Assembly: GCF_001679485.1 (NCBI RefSeq) | Contig: NZ_LZOZ01000014.1 | Location: 329,484 to 393,483, forward strand | Reading direction: 5' to 3' | Origin: Haemophilus sp. CCUG 60358 | GTDB lineage: Bacteria > Pseudomonadota > Gammaproteobacteria > Enterobacterales > Pasteurellaceae | Length of the DNA: 64,000 bases | Shown: positions 17,623 to 27,900 of the stretch, one piece after another | Numbering within the stretch: the first letter of the stretch is position 1 | Layout of the letters: every line of letters begins with the position of its first letter | Made by a program: the position numbers and the translations under genes | Notes under the pieces: generated by a model | Seen by the model: only the letters and a program-made list of their open reading frames with translations | What the model was told of the DNA's origin: nothing | The model's database searches: none

Positions 17623-18669
17623 ATGAAACAAGTATTAAAAATGAGTGCAATTTCTACCGCACTTTTAACGCTTCCAATGATGGCAAATGCAGATGTATTG
17701 GCCTCCGTGAAACCCCTCGGTTTTATTACATCGTCTATTGCTAATGGTGTAACGGATACGCAAATTTTAGTGCCTGCTGGTGCTTCTCCTCATGATTACA
17801 GCTTAAAACTTTCAGATGTGCAAAAAGTGAAATCGGCAGATTTAGTGCTTTGGGTTGGTGAAGATATTGATGCTTTTTTAGCAAAACCAATTAGCCAAAT
17901 TGATAGTAAAAAAGTCATTAATATTTCTGATATTCCAGAAATTAAACCGCTTTTAAGTAAAGTTCATCATGAGCATTATCATGAAGATGATGAGCACGAG
18001 CATGGCAACAGCCATGATCATAAACATGAACATGGGCACGACCATAAACACGAACATGGACACGACCATAAACATGAGCATGGACACGATCATAAACACG
18101 AACATGCTCATGAGCATCACGATCACCATCATGATGTAGATGAAAATGGTTTAAGTGTAAACTGGCATTTATGGTATTCACCAGAGATTAGCCAAATTGT
18201 GGCACAGAAAGTGGCGGATAAATTAACAGAACAATATCCGGATAAAAAAGAGCTCATCGCGAAAAACTTAGCCGATTTTAACCGCACTTTGACTGAGCAA
18301 AGCGATAAGATCAAAGCACAATTAGCGCCACTTAAAGATAAAGGCTTCTTTGTGTTCCATGATGCTTATAGCTATTTCAATGATGCTTATGGTTTAAATC
18401 AAACCGGTTATTTCACCATTAATCCATTAGTGGCACCAGGTGCAAAAACCATTGCTCACATCAAAGAAGAAATTGAAGAACATCGTGTAAATTGTCTTTT
18501 TGCTGAACCTCAATTCACACCAAAAGTAATTGATTCTCTTGCTCAAAGTACAAAAGTTAACGTAGGTCGTTTAGATCCTATTGGCGATAACGTACAGCTT
18601 GGTCCAAATTCCTATGCGAATTTCCTTCAAGCTACCGCTGATAGCTATGCTCAATGTTTAAGTAAATAA
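17623..18669 (+). CDS. znuA: Zinc ABC transporter substrate-binding protein
   Basis: ZnuA binds Zn(II) in the periplasm for the ZnuBC importer (not in this window). The 348 residues start with a signal peptide cleaved after about residue 23 (MMANA-DVL). The cluster A-I fold has His ligands in [17 protein letters not shown] and FHDAYSYF. Between the first two lies a His/Asp/Glu-rich loop (residues about 116-173) with four 8-residue units HDHKHEHG, a metal-scavenging loop typical of ZnuA. The ATG at 17623 has AAGGA upstream; an earlier start at 17578 would spoil the signal peptide. No Zur box was recognised. Confidence 0.95.
   Translation: MKQVLKMSAISTALLTLPMMANADVLASVKPLGFITSSIANGVTDTQILVPAGASPHDYSLKLSDVQKVKSADLVLWVGEDIDAFLAKPISQIDSKKVINISDIPEIKPLLSKVHHEHYHEDDEHEHGNSHDHKHEHGHDHKHEHGHDHKHEHGHDHKHEHAHEHHDHHHDVDENGLSVNWHLWYSPEISQIVAQKVADKLTEQYPDKKELIAKNLADFNRTLTEQSDKIKAQLAPLKDKGFFVFHDAYSYFNDAYGLNQTGYFTINPLVAPGAKTIAHIKEEIEEHRVNCLFAEPQFTPKVIDSLAQSTKVNVGRLDPIGDNVQLGPNSYANFLQATADSYAQCLSK
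18013..18108 (+). repeat. Four 24-bp tandem repeats inside znuA
   Basis: Units at 18013-18036, 18037-18060, 18061-18084 and 18085-18108 each encode H-D-H-K-H-E-H followed by G, G, G and A. Copies differ at several synonymous sites. The 24-base length keeps the frame, so gain or loss of a unit only changes loop length. Confidence 0.93.
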
Positions 18670-18685
18670 TCAAAAATCTTCCCCC

Positions 18686-18714
18686 TTCCCCCCTCTTTAT
18701 AAAAGAGGGGGGAA
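18686..18714. repeat. Near-perfect GC/AT palindrome between znuA and rlmL
   Basis: TTCCCCCCTCTTT (18686-18698) pairs perfectly with AAAGAGGGGGGAA (18702-18714) around a 3-base loop. No T-run follows on either strand, so this is not a normal intrinsic terminator. A small dispersed palindromic element is likely, and it may still end znuA transcription. Confidence 0.75.
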
Positions 18715-18751
18715 TATTCTTGAAATCTCCCCAAATTTAACCGCACTTTCG

Positions 18752-18760
18752 TGCTATAAT
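18752..18760 (+). promoter_or_regulatory. Extended -10 promoter of rlmL
   Basis: TGCTATAAT is a perfect extended -10, 30 bases before the start codon. The spacer region holds a USS (18740-18748), and the -35 region is poor, as expected for an extended -10 promoter. Confidence 0.65.
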
Positions 18761-18790
18761 CCGCCCAATTTTTCCCTATCGAGAAAACGC

Positions 18791-20926
18791 ATGAAACAAT
18801 TATTTGCCACAACTGCCCGTGGTTTTGAAGAACTCTTAAAAGTCGAACTGACAGAGCTTGGTGCAACAGAATGTAAAATTGCACAAGGCGGTGTACATTT
18901 TCATGCTGATGATGAAACACTTTATCGCAGCTTATTATGGTCACGTTTGGCTTCGCGTATTTTGTTACCTATTGTAAATGGCAAGGTATATAGTGATTTG
19001 GATTTGTATTCAATTGTGACAGGGCAGGATTGGTTAAGTTATTTTGATGAGAAAGCCACATTTTTTGTCGATTTCAACGGGACAAACCAAGAAATTCGTC
19101 ACACCCAATTTGGTGCGATGCGTGTGAAAGATGCCATTGTGGATTATTTTGAACGCCAAGGGAAAGCGCGTCCAAATGTGGATAAAGACTATCCAGATGT
19201 GCGAGTTCATGTTTATTTGAATAAAGAAGAACTCGTCGTTTCACTTGATTTAAGTGGCGAAGCATTGCATTTACGTGGCTATCGTGAAGATACAGGCCAA
19301 GCGCCTTTACGTGAAACCTTAGCCGCTGCGATAGTGCTGCGTTCAGGTTGGAAAAAAGGGACACCTTTAGTGGATCCAATGTGCGGTTCAGGTACCTTGT
19401 TAATCGAAGCGGCACAAATGGAAGCACAAATTGCACCACAATTACATCGTTTACATTGGGGCTTTGATTGCTGGAAAGGGCATAATCAAGATGCTTGGGA
19501 TAAGGTGAAAGCAGAAGCGGTACAGCAAGCTGAAACTTATTTTAATCAAAATCCAAAGCCGCATTTTTATGGCTTCGATCTCGATCATCACGTACTGAAA
19601 AAAGCGCAAAAGAACGCACAAAATGCAGGCGTAGCACATTTAATTCAGTGGAAACAAGGTGATGTCGCTGCATTAAAAAATCCAAGTCCAGATGAAGTGG
19701 GAACAGTGATTTGTAACCCGCCTTACGGTGAACGTTTAGGCACAACTCCAGCTTTGATTGCACTATATTCAGTCTTTGGACAACGTCTTAAAAGTGAATT
19801 TGGTGGTTGGAATGCGTCGATTTTCAGTAGTGAATCTACGTTGCTTGATTGCTTGCGTATGCGTTCACATCGTCAATTTAAAGCGAAAAATGGCCCGTTA
19901 GATTGTATTCAGAAAAATTATCAAATTTCAGAACGTAAAGAAAGTGCGGCTGAAAATCCGATTGAATTTGACCGCACTTCAACGGTAGCGGTGGATTTTG
20001 CGAATCGCTTGCAGAAAAATATCAAGAAAATTGAAAAATGGGCGAAGCAGCAAGGCCTTGATGCGTATCGTTTATATGATGCCGATTTACCGGAATATAA
20101 CGTGGCAGTGGATCGTTATGGTGATCATATCGTGGTGCAAGAGTATGCCGCACCAAAAAATATTGATGAAAATAAAGCCCGTCAACGTTTATTGGATGCA
20201 GTGACTGCAACCTTGCAAGTCACCGGTATTGAAACCAATAAACTGATTTTGAAAGTCCGTCAAAAACAAAAAGGTACGAATCAATATGAAAAATTGGCCA
20301 ATAAAGGCGAATATTTTTATGTGAATGAATACGGTGCTCAGCTTTGGGTGAATCTAACGGATTACTTGGATACAGGATTATTTTTAGATCATCGCTTAAC
20401 CCGTAAAATGATTGGCGAAATGGCAAAAGGCAAAGATTTCCTTAATCTTTTTGCTTATACTGGTTCAGCAACGGTTCATGCAGCATTAGGTGGGGCAAAA
20501 TCGACGACGACCGTGGATATGTCTAACACCTATTTAAACTGGGCAGAGCAAAACCTGATTTTAAATGATATTGAAGGCAAGCAGCACAAGCTCATCCAGG
20601 CAGATTGTTTGCAGTGGTTAGAGAAATGTGATCGCCAGTTTGATTTAATTTTCGTGGATCCGCCAACATTCTCGAATTCTAAACGTATGGAAGACAGTTG
20701 GGATGTGCAACGTGATCACATTAAATTGATGCGTAATCTCAAACGTATTTTACGCCCTAACGGCACCATCGTGTTCTCGAACAATAAACGAGGTTTTAAA
20801 ATGGATTTTGATGCGCTAGATGAATTAGGATTAAGTGCGGTCGAAATTTCAGCGAAAACCTTACCGCTTGATTTTGAGCGGAATAAACAAATCCATAATT
20901 GCTGGCTTGTGACAATGAAAGCCTAA
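18791..20926 (+). CDS. rlmL: Bifunctional 23S rRNA methyltransferase RlmKL (m2G2445 / m7G2069)
   Basis: This fused enzyme methylates G2445 (RlmL half) and G2069 (RlmK half) of 23S rRNA. The 711 residues include an N-terminal THUMP domain (about 45-155). The first methyltransferase follows ([15 protein letters not shown], motif [12 protein letters not shown]). The second, RlmK, begins about residue 400 ([14 protein letters not shown], motif [14 protein letters not shown]). The length is that of the full fusion. A strong bidirectional hairpin separates it from the convergent Kef gene. Confidence 0.95.
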   Translation: MKQLFATTARGFEELLKVELTELGATECKIAQGGVHFHADDETLYRSLLWSRLASRILLPIVNGKVYSDLDLYSIVTGQDWLSYFDEKATFFVDFNGTNQEIRHTQFGAMRVKDAIVDYFERQGKARPNVDKDYPDVRVHVYLNKEELVVSLDLSGEALHLRGYREDTGQAPLRETLAAAIVLRSGWKKGTPLVDPMCGSGTLLIEAAQMEAQIAPQLHRLHWGFDCWKGHNQDAWDKVKAEAVQQAETYFNQNPKPHFYGFDLDHHVLKKAQKNAQNAGVAHLIQWKQGDVAALKNPSPDEVGTVICNPPYGERLGTTPALIALYSVFGQRLKSEFGGWNASIFSSESTLLDCLRMRSHRQFKAKNGPLDCIQKNYQISERKESAAENPIEFDRTSTVAVDFANRLQKNIKKIEKWAKQQGLDAYRLYDADLPEYNVAVDRYGDHIVVQEYAAPKNIDENKARQRLLDAVTATLQVTGIETNKLILKVRQKQKGTNQYEKLANKGEYFYVNEYGAQLWVNLTDYLDTGLFLDHRLTRKMIGEMAKGKDFLNLFAYTGSATVHAALGGAKSTTTVDMSNTYLNWAEQNLILNDIEGKQHKLIQADCLQWLEKCDRQFDLIFVDPPTFSNSKRMEDSWDVQRDHIKLMRNLKRILRPNGTIVFSNNKRGFKMDFDALDELGLSAVEISAKTLPLDFERNKQIHNCWLVTMKA

Positions 20927-20927
20927 C

Positions 20928-20962
20928 AAAAAAGCCCGATAATGATTTATCGGGCTTTTTTA
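20928..20962. terminator. Bidirectional terminator between rlmL and kef
   Basis: The arms AAAAAAGCCCGATAA and TTATCGGGCTTTTTT are nearly perfect complements, with T-runs on both strands. It serves both convergent genes. Confidence 0.92.
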
Positions 20963-22867
20963 TTATTCGACTTCTTTTTGTTTTTCGGTTTCAGAATCAT
21001 CATGAAGAAGGGTTTCGACCGCGGCTTCATCATTGATATCATCTTCTTTTTCTAAGATTTCAGCCGTTTCTTCATTTAATGCTTCAGCATCAGAATGTGG
21101 TTTGATGAAGGGTTTAGGCATCCAATATTTTCGGATGATGTCCGTTGAGAAACCATGCAAAACTTCTTCATTCAAGCGTTCTTGATCTAAATAACGAACT
21201 TCCGCAATGATTTCATCTGCTTCAATTTTATTCACGCCTAATTGCACTAAGGTTGCATGACTGAGCGTGAGGGCAGACTCAAAGGTCTCACGTACAATAA
21301 AGTCCACATCTTTCTTAATAAGACTTACTGTCGTTTTACGGTCATAAGTTCGAGCCAAAATTGGGAGTTTCGGATAAGCATCTTTCAGATTCTCAACAAT
21401 ATTTTCAATTCGCTGTGTATCGTTAATCCCAATGACAACACATTTAGCTTTTTCGATACCCGCGGCACGTAATACATCAAGACGAATACCGTCACCGTAA
21501 TAAACTTTAAAACCAAATTTCGCTGCCGCACGGATGTTTTCGATATTGCGGTCAATCACCGATACGTTAATACCACGAACAAGAAGTGATTGACACACGA
21601 TTTGGCTGAAACGACCAAAACCAATCACGAGCACGCTATCTTCTAAATCTACAATTGGATCGAGATCGCTAGTATCGACTTTTTCCTCTTGATTCGCTGA
21701 TTTGCGTTGGTTAATTTTACGCATTAATAAGCCAATCAATGGGGAGAATAACATCGAGATAATGACCGCAGCGGTAAAAGTCGCATTTTGATCTTTTGTC
21801 ATCACGCCTGCAGTGGTCGCAGCAGAGAAAAGTACGAATGCAAATTCACCACCGTGCGCCATGATGGTCATTCGGCCAACAGATTCAGTGCGGTCTAGTT
21901 TTGTAATACGTGCCACGGTATAAACGGCTAAGGCTTTGCCGATGATGTAAAGGCATACGATACCTAACAACCAAACCGCATCATTAAAGACTAAACTGAG
22001 GTCAAGCGACATTCCCACGCCCATAAAGAAGAGACCGAGCAATAAACCACGGAATGGTTCAATATCGGCTTCTAATTGGTGGCGGAATGCAGATTCTGAA
22101 AGCATTACACCCGCAACGAATGCGCCCATCGCCATTGAAAGGCCACTCGCTTCCATCGCTAATGCCGCACCTAATACAACAAGTAAAGCAGCAGCCGTCA
22201 TCATTTCACGAATATGGGCTTTAGAAATCAAGCGGAAAATAGGGTTCATTAACCATTTACCCGCAACCACTAAACTGACAACGGCGCCGAGTGCAATAGC
22301 AATAGATGTCCAGTTGGTTTGATGTTCAATATGTTTTGTTTCAGGCGTTAAAAAGGCAATAGAAGCCAATAATGGCACAATGGATAAATCTTCAAAAATT
22401 AAGGTAGAAATAACTCGTTGGCCTTTTGGTGTATTCGTAATCCCACGTTCTTCTAATACCTGCATTACGATAGCGGTGGAAGAAAGGGTAAAGCCCATAC
22501 CTGCGATAAATGCCACTTCTTTAGGAAGATTTAAAATATAGATACCCGCAAAGGTAAGCAGAACGCCACATAGCCCGACTTGTAGAAAACCTCGCCCGAA
22601 GATCGCTTTTCGCATGGCCCATAAACGTTCTGGATGCATCTCTAAACCGATGATGAATAAGAACATCACCACGCCAAGTTCAGCCATATGCAGAATCGAT
22701 TCGGCATCTTTCACTACGCCGAAAACGGAAGGACCAATTAAACAGCCAGCCACTAAATAGCCCAACACGCTACCTAAGCCAATACGCTTAAAAAGCGGCA
22801 CGATAGTGACACTGGTAGCAAGCAGGACTACAGTTTTAATTAATTCAGGGCTGACGACATTCGACAT
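20963..22867 (-). CDS. kefC: Kef-type monovalent cation:proton antiporter (CPA2 family)
   Basis: This 634-residue inner-membrane antiporter is of the glutathione-gated K+ efflux type. The N-terminal 12 or so helices (residues 10-385) include the exchanger core LGYLVAGCLIGPSVFG, GFTLSSTAIVMQVLEERG and MAHGGEFAFVLFSAA. A cytosolic RCK/TrkA-N domain starts near residue 410 (VLVIGFGRFSQIVCQSLL, GDGIRLDVLRAAG). An acidic tail follows from about 595. KefB and KefC cannot be separated with certainty; no KefF/KefG partner gene is adjacent. The neighbouring gshF, 22 kb away, would supply its ligand glutathione. Confidence 0.85.
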   Translation of the reverse strand: MSNVVSPELIKTVVLLATSVTIVPLFKRIGLGSVLGYLVAGCLIGPSVFGVVKDAESILHMAELGVVMFLFIIGLEMHPERLWAMRKAIFGRGFLQVGLCGVLLTFAGIYILNLPKEVAFIAGMGFTLSSTAIVMQVLEERGITNTPKGQRVISTLIFEDLSIVPLLASIAFLTPETKHIEHQTNWTSIAIALGAVVSLVVAGKWLMNPIFRLISKAHIREMMTAAALLVVLGAALAMEASGLSMAMGAFVAGVMLSESAFRHQLEADIEPFRGLLLGLFFMGVGMSLDLSLVFNDAVWLLGIVCLYIIGKALAVYTVARITKLDRTESVGRMTIMAHGGEFAFVLFSAATTAGVMTKDQNATFTAAVIISMLFSPLIGLLMRKINQRKSANQEEKVDTSDLDPIVDLEDSVLVIGFGRFSQIVCQSLLVRGINVSVIDRNIENIRAAAKFGFKVYYGDGIRLDVLRAAGIEKAKCVVIGINDTQRIENIVENLKDAYPKLPILARTYDRKTTVSLIKKDVDFIVRETFESALTLSHATLVQLGVNKIEADEIIAEVRYLDQERLNEEVLHGFSTDIIRKYWMPKPFIKPHSDAEALNEETAEILEKEDDINDEAAVETLLHDDSETEKQKEVE

Positions 22868-23018
22868 AGGGCAAAAAACCTTAGTAAAAACAGGGAGTAT
22901 GAGAAGAAAGTTGACTTATATTCTAGCTTTTTTTCACTAAATAAAAAACACAGAAAAGCAAGAAATTGGTATAATTTACAAAAACTTTACACGCATAAAA
23001 ATGGTCAGTTTTTTATTC

Positions 23019-23072
23019 ACAAGCTCACTCGTTCGCTTGTTCACCCCTGTGGGGCCGTTGGCAAAGCCAACG
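23019..23072. repeat. Cluster of three back-to-back hairpins upstream of the UPF0756 gene
   Basis: Three stem-loops follow one another: ACAAGC/GCTTGT (23019-23040), CCCC-TGT-GGGG (23044-23054) and CGTTGGC-AAA-GCCAACG (23056-23072). A T-rich tract follows after about 10 bases. The 246-base gap between the divergent kef and UPF0756 genes is otherwise plain. It could be a leader attenuator or a small repeated element. Confidence 0.6.
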
Positions 23073-23113
23073 TTGAAAAACCTACGTTTTTTTGACCGCA
23101 CTTTAGAGGTACT

Positions 23114-23566
23114 ATGACATTACAATTCAATATGGTCGCGTTGTTATTGGTTTTCTTAATTGTTTTAGGTTTAATTAGCCAAAATAGCGCGATTACCATC
23201 TCAGCCGCCGTGCTGTTAATCATGCAGCAAACCTTATTATCCAAATACATTCCTATACTTGAACAATACGGTGTCAAAATCGGGATCATCATTTTAACGA
23301 TTGGTGTGCTTGCACCGTTAGTGTCGGGAAAAATTCAACTGCCCGATCTCAGTTCATTTTTAAACTGGAAAATGGGTGTTTCTATTTTAACAGGGGTATT
23401 CGTCGCATGGCTTGCGGGAAAAGGGGTGCCATTAATGAGTGAACAACCAGTTTTGGTGACAGGATTATTAATTGGTACGATTATTGGTGTGTCTTTCTTA
23501 GGCGGTATTCCGGTTGGACCTCTAATCGCCGCAGGGATTTTAGCGGTATTAATAGGAAAATTTTAA
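23114..23566 (+). CDS. UPF0756 (DUF441) family membrane protein
   Basis: A 150-residue protein of unknown function with four to five hydrophobic helices: about 7-22, 25-40, 52-70, 82-98 and 112-148. [21 protein letters not shown] and [20 protein letters not shown] are typical of the DUF441 family. I recall an H. influenzae member next to a DUF423 gene, as here. A USS sits just before the start. It ends directly at the next gene. Confidence 0.85.
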   Translation: MTLQFNMVALLLVFLIVLGLISQNSAITISAAVLLIMQQTLLSKYIPILEQYGVKIGIIILTIGVLAPLVSGKIQLPDLSSFLNWKMGVSILTGVFVAWLAGKGVPLMSEQPVLVTGLLIGTIIGVSFLGGIPVGPLIAAGILAVLIGKF

Positions 23567-23956
23567 ATGAAAAACAAATGGTTATTTATCGCGGGATTAA
23601 GCGGTTTTTTGTGTGTGGCGATTGGTGCTTTTGCGGCACATGGATTAAGCAAGGTTTTAGAACCTAAAGAATTAGCGTGGATTGAAACGGGTGTGAAATA
23701 TCAAATGTTCCACACCATTGCGATTTTAGCGATTGGCATTTTGCAATTATGCCGTGAATCATTGATTGCAAACAAAATAGTTAATCTTGCTGCAGGGACT
23801 TGGGCGTACGGCATTCTTCTTTTTAGTGGCAGCCTTTATGCACTTGCGCTTGGTGCAGGCAAATTCCTCGTTTGGGTAACACCGATTGGAGGCACGTTAT
23901 TTTTAATTGGTTGGCTTTGCTTGGCTTACGGTGGTTTTAAAAGTAAATCAGTATGA
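23567..23956 (+). CDS. DUF423 (UPF0382) family membrane protein
   Basis: A 129-residue integral membrane protein of unknown function with four helices. GFLCVAIGAFAAHGL near the N-terminus, YQMFHTIAILAIG in the middle and GGTLFLIGWLCLAYGG at the end are the DUF423 hallmarks. It begins immediately after the UPF0756 stop. Its own stop overlaps the hrpA start (ATGA), so the three genes form an operon. Confidence 0.88.
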   Translation: MKNKWLFIAGLSGFLCVAIGAFAAHGLSKVLEPKELAWIETGVKYQMFHTIAILAIGILQLCRESLIANKIVNLAAGTWAYGILLFSGSLYALALGAGKFLVWVTPIGGTLFLIGWLCLAYGGFKSKSV

Positions 23957-26900
23957 AGAACAAATCAGTCAAACGTGAATTAAATCCGATACAACAATCT
24001 CTCTTTTCGAAACTCAAGGATATTATGCTGGTGGATCAACGTCGTTTATCCGCCCGCATTCATGGTATTGGAAAAATTAAAAGCCAAGAGGCCCAACAAG
24101 CCGTTGCCGCAGAAATCCAGCTGCAGATTGAACAGGCTCAATTACGTGTAGAAAATCGTAAAAGTGCGATTAAAAATCCGATTGTTTTTCCAGAGAGTTT
24201 GCCCGTTAGCCAACGCAAAGCAGAAATTCAAAAACTGCTTTCTGAACATCAGGTCATTGTAGTGGCAGGGGAAACCGGTTCAGGTAAAACCACCCAATTG
24301 CCGAAAATGTGTTTGGAATTAGGTTTCGGCAATCTGGGTATGATTGGTCATACTCAACCACGCCGTATTGCTGCTCGTTCGGTGGCGGCGCGTATTGCAG
24401 AAGAACTGGAAACAGAACTTGGCGGTTTAGTTGGTTATAAGGTTCGTTTTAACGATCAAATCAGTGATGATACGCAAATCAAGTTGATGACCGACGGGAT
24501 CCTGTTAGCGGAAATTCAAAACGATCGTTTTCTCAATCAATATTCTTGTTTGATTATCGATGAAGCCCACGAACGAAGCCTAAACAACGATTTTATTCTC
24601 GGTTATCTGAAACAGCTTTTACCACGCCGTCGTGATTTGAAACTTATCATCACTTCCGCAACCATTGATGTGGAACGCTTTTCTAAACATTTCAACAATG
24701 CCCCGATTATTGAAGTCTCGGGCAGAACCTATCCTGTTGAAGTGCGTTATCGTCCCGTAGTAGAAGAAGACGATCAAGATCAGCTACAAGGCATTCTCAA
24801 TGCGGTGGATGAACTGCAAGCGGAAGGTCGAGGCGATATTTTGATCTTTATGAATGGTGAGCGAGAAATTCGTGATACCGCCGAAGCTTTACAAAAACAA
24901 AATCTAAAACACACGGAAATTCTACCGCTCTTCGCTCGCTTGTCTGCGCAAGAACAAAATAAAATTTTCCATCCGAGCGGATTAAATCGCATCGTGTTGG
25001 CGACCAACGTCGCGGAAACTTCATTGACCGTGCCGGGCATTAAATATGTGATTGACCCAGGTACTGCGCGAATTTCCCGTTATAGCTATCGTACCAAAGT
25101 ACAACGTTTACCGATTGAACCCATTTCACAGGCTTCTGCGAATCAGCGTAAAGGTCGTTGTGGTCGTGTGAGCGAAGGGATTTGTATTCGTTTATATTCG
25201 GAAGAGGATTTTAATTCTCGTCCAGAGTTTACCGATCCTGAAATTCTGCGCACCAATTTAGCCTCCGTTATTTTGCAAATGACAGCATTGGGTTTGGATG
25301 ATATTGAAGCCTTCCCGTTTGTGGATGCGCCAGATAAACGCCATATTCAAGATGGTATAAAACTGTTGGAAGAATTGGGCGCGTTTGAAATGGTTCGCAC
25401 TAAAGCGGGCGAGAAACGTCAATTAACGGCCGCAGGTCGTCAATTATCGCAACTCCCTGTGGATCCTCGTTTAGCGAAGATGTTGCTGAGTGCTGTCTCA
25501 CAAGGTGCGTTGCATGAAGTGATGATTATTGTCGCTGCTTTATCTATTCAAGATCCGCGCGAGCGCCCACAAGAAAAACAACAAGCTTCCGATGAAAAAC
25601 ATCGTCGTTTTGCCGATAAAAAATCGGATTTCTTGGCTTTCCTCAATCTTTGGCGTTATCTACAAGAACAACAAAAAGAATTGAGTAAAAACCAATTCCG
25701 TCGCCAATGCCAAAAGGATTTCTTAAATTATTTACGTATTCGTGAATGGCAAGATATTTATCATCAAATTCGTTTAACCGTCCGTGAAATGGGCTTGCCG
25801 ATTAATTCCGAAAAAGCAGAATATCAGCAAATTCATACCGCACTTTTAAGCGGTTTGCTTTCTCATATCGGTTTAAAAGAAGCGGAGAAACAACAATATC
25901 TTGGCGCACGTAATGCCCATTTTGCAATTTTCCCCAATTCTGTGCTTTTCAAAAAACAACCGAAATGGGTGATGGCGGCAGAGTTAGTGGAAACCTCCAA
26001 ACTTTGGGGGCGTATGGTAGCGGAAATCGAGCCAGAGTGGATTGAGCCACTTGCCGAGCATCTAATTAAAAAATCCTATTCAGAACCGCGTTGGTCAAAA
26101 TCTCGTGGGGCGGTGATTGCAGATGAGAAAGTCACGCTTTACGGTGTGCCAATTGTGGCTGCACGACCAGTGAATTACGGAGCTATTGATCCAACGGTAA
26201 GCCGCGAGATCTTTATTCAATCTGCCTTGGTAGAAGGGGATTGGAATACTAAGCATAAATTCTTCAAAGAAAATCAACGACTCGTTCGAGAAGTGGAAGA
26301 GTTGGAACACAAAAGTCGCCGCCGCGATATTTTGGTGGACGACCGTACGCTTTTTGAATTTTACGATCAACGTATTAGCACGGAAGTGGTCTCTCAAAAA
26401 CATTTTGATACGTGGTGGAAAAAGGCGCAGCAAAAAGATCCTGAATTGCTTAATTTTGAACGTTCATTCTTGATTAATGATGATGCGGAACAAGTGAGTA
26501 AGCTGGATTTCCCGAATTTCTGGCATCAAGGTAATTTGAAACTCAAACTGACGTATCAATTTGAACCAGGTACCGATGCGGATGGGGTGACCGTGCATAT
26601 TCCGTTGCCGTTGCTCAATCAAGTGGAAATGACGGGGTTTGACTGGCAAATTCCAGGCTTGCGTGAAGAATTGGTGATTGCGCTGATTAAATCGCTGCCG
26701 AAATCTTATCGTCGTAACTTCGTGCCGGCACCTAATTATGCCCAAGCCTTTTTAGGGCGTGCCGTGCCGTTGGAAAAACCGTTGTTGGATACGTTGATTT
26801 ATGAATTGCGCCGCATGACGGGTGTCTCCGTAGAACCAGAACATTGGAATTGGGAACAAATCCCGAGCCATTTGAAAATGACGTTCCGCGTGGTGGATGA

Positions 26901-27864
26901 AAATGGCAAGAAAATTGCCGAATCCATGAATTTGGACGAACTGAAATTCAACTTAAAAGATCGTGTGCAGGAAAGTATTTCTGCTGTGGCAGATGATGGC
27001 ATTGAGCAAAGCGGGCTGCATATTTGGAGCTTTGCAGATTTACCACAATGTTACGAACAAAAACAACGTGGTTTCAGCGTCAAAGCGTTCCCAGCCATTG
27101 TAGATGAAAAAGATGCCGTAGGTATTAAACTATTTGAAACAGAATTTGAGCAAGCGGTGGCGATGCAACAAGGTTTGCGCCGCTTATTGTTGCTCAATGT
27201 GCCGTCACCGATTAAATATCTGCATGAAAAATTGCCGAATAAGGCTAAATTGGGTCTGTATTTTACTCCGTTCGGTCGTGTGTTGGATTTGATTGATGAC
27301 TGTATCGCTTGTGCGGTGGATAAACTGATTGCCGATTTTGGCGGGTTTGTTTGGGATGAAGCAGGTTTTGAAAAATTGCGTGATTTTGTTCGAGAAAACC
27401 TTAACGAAGTGACCGTAGATATTGCGCAGAAAGTGGAACAAATCCTATCTCTCAATCACGCCTTAAACCAACGTTTAAAAGGTAAAATGGATTTCACCAT
27501 GGCTTTTGCCTTTTCTGATATTAAGGCGCAATTAGCGGGGCTGATTTATCCCGGTTTTGTGCAAAAGAGCGGTTATGATCGCCTACCGGATTTACAGCGT
27601 TATCTGCAAGCCGTTGATAAACGCATTGATAAACTGGCTCAAGATGTAAATCGAGACCGTGCGGCGATGCTACGCGTAGAACAAGTACAACAGGCTTACC
27701 AACAATTGCTCGCTAAACTGCCAAAATCCAAACCGATTTCCGATGAAATTGCAGAAATTCGCTATATGATTGAAGAATTGCGAGTGAGTTTATTTGCGCA
27801 GCAGTTAGGCACAAAGTACCAGGTGTCGGATAAGCGGATTTTGAATGTTATTTCGGTTGCTTAG
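23953..27864 (+). CDS. hrpA: ATP-dependent RNA helicase HrpA
   Basis: HrpA is a large DEAH-box RNA helicase, reported to act on stalled ribosomes and mRNA. The 1303 residues match E. coli HrpA. Motif I GETGSGKTTQLPK lies at about residue 105, motif II is DEAHERS, motif III SATID and motif VI QRKGRCGRVSEG. The HA2/OB regions and a long C-terminal DUF3418 domain follow. The ATG overlaps the DUF423 stop. After its stop the base composition drops sharply into the next gene. Confidence 0.95.
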   Translation: MKNKSVKRELNPIQQSLFSKLKDIMLVDQRRLSARIHGIGKIKSQEAQQAVAAEIQLQIEQAQLRVENRKSAIKNPIVFPESLPVSQRKAEIQKLLSEHQVIVVAGETGSGKTTQLPKMCLELGFGNLGMIGHTQPRRIAARSVAARIAEELETELGGLVGYKVRFNDQISDDTQIKLMTDGILLAEIQNDRFLNQYSCLIIDEAHERSLNNDFILGYLKQLLPRRRDLKLIITSATIDVERFSKHFNNAPIIEVSGRTYPVEVRYRPVVEEDDQDQLQGILNAVDELQAEGRGDILIFMNGEREIRDTAEALQKQNLKHTEILPLFARLSAQEQNKIFHPSGLNRIVLATNVAETSLTVPGIKYVIDPGTARISRYSYRTKVQRLPIEPISQASANQRKGRCGRVSEGICIRLYSEEDFNSRPEFTDPEILRTNLASVILQMTALGLDDIEAFPFVDAPDKRHIQDGIKLLEELGAFEMVRTKAGEKRQLTAAGRQLSQLPVDPRLAKMLLSAVSQGALHEVMIIVAALSIQDPRERPQEKQQASDEKHRRFADKKSDFLAFLNLWRYLQEQQKELSKNQFRRQCQKDFLNYLRIREWQDIYHQIRLTVREMGLPINSEKAEYQQIHTALLSGLLSHIGLKEAEKQQYLGARNAHFAIFPNSVLFKKQPKWVMAAELVETSKLWGRMVAEIEPEWIEPLAEHLIKKSYSEPRWSKSRGAVIADEKVTLYGVPIVAARPVNYGAIDPTVSREIFIQSALVEGDWNTKHKFFKENQRLVREVEELEHKSRRRDILVDDRTLFEFYDQRISTEVVSQKHFDTWWKKAQQKDPELLNFERSFLINDDAEQVSKLDFPNFWHQGNLKLKLTYQFEPGTDADGVTVHIPLPLLNQVEMTGFDWQIPGLREELVIALIKSLPKSYRRNFVPAPNYAQAFLGRAVPLEKPLLDTLIYELRRMTGVSVEPEHWNWEQIPSHLKMTFRVVDENGKKIAESMNLDELKFNLKDRVQESISAVADDGIEQSGLHIWSFADLPQCYEQKQRGFSVKAFPAIVDEKDAVGIKLFETEFEQAVAMQQGLRRLLLLNVPSPIKYLHEKLPNKAKLGLYFTPFGRVLDLIDDCIACAVDKLIADFGGFVWDEAGFEKLRDFVRENLNEVTVDIAQKVEQILSLNHALNQRLKGKMDFTMAFAFSDIKAQLAGLIYPGFVQKSGYDRLPDLQRYLQAVDKRIDKLAQDVNRDRAAMLRVEQVQQAYQQLLAKLPKSKPISDEIAEIRYMIEELRVSLFAQQLGTKYQVSDKRILNVISVA

Positions 27865-27900
27865 TTTTATTAATTCATAACAAATATAAGGATAAATATT

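Noticed and set aside
18013-18108. znuA tandem repeats as a CRISPR array or phase-variation switch
   Set aside because: Units are contiguous without spacers and 24 bases long, so frame is never shifted.
17942-18181. His/Val/Arg-rich frame antisense to znuA
   Set aside because: It is a mirror of the znuA histidine repeat and has no start signal.
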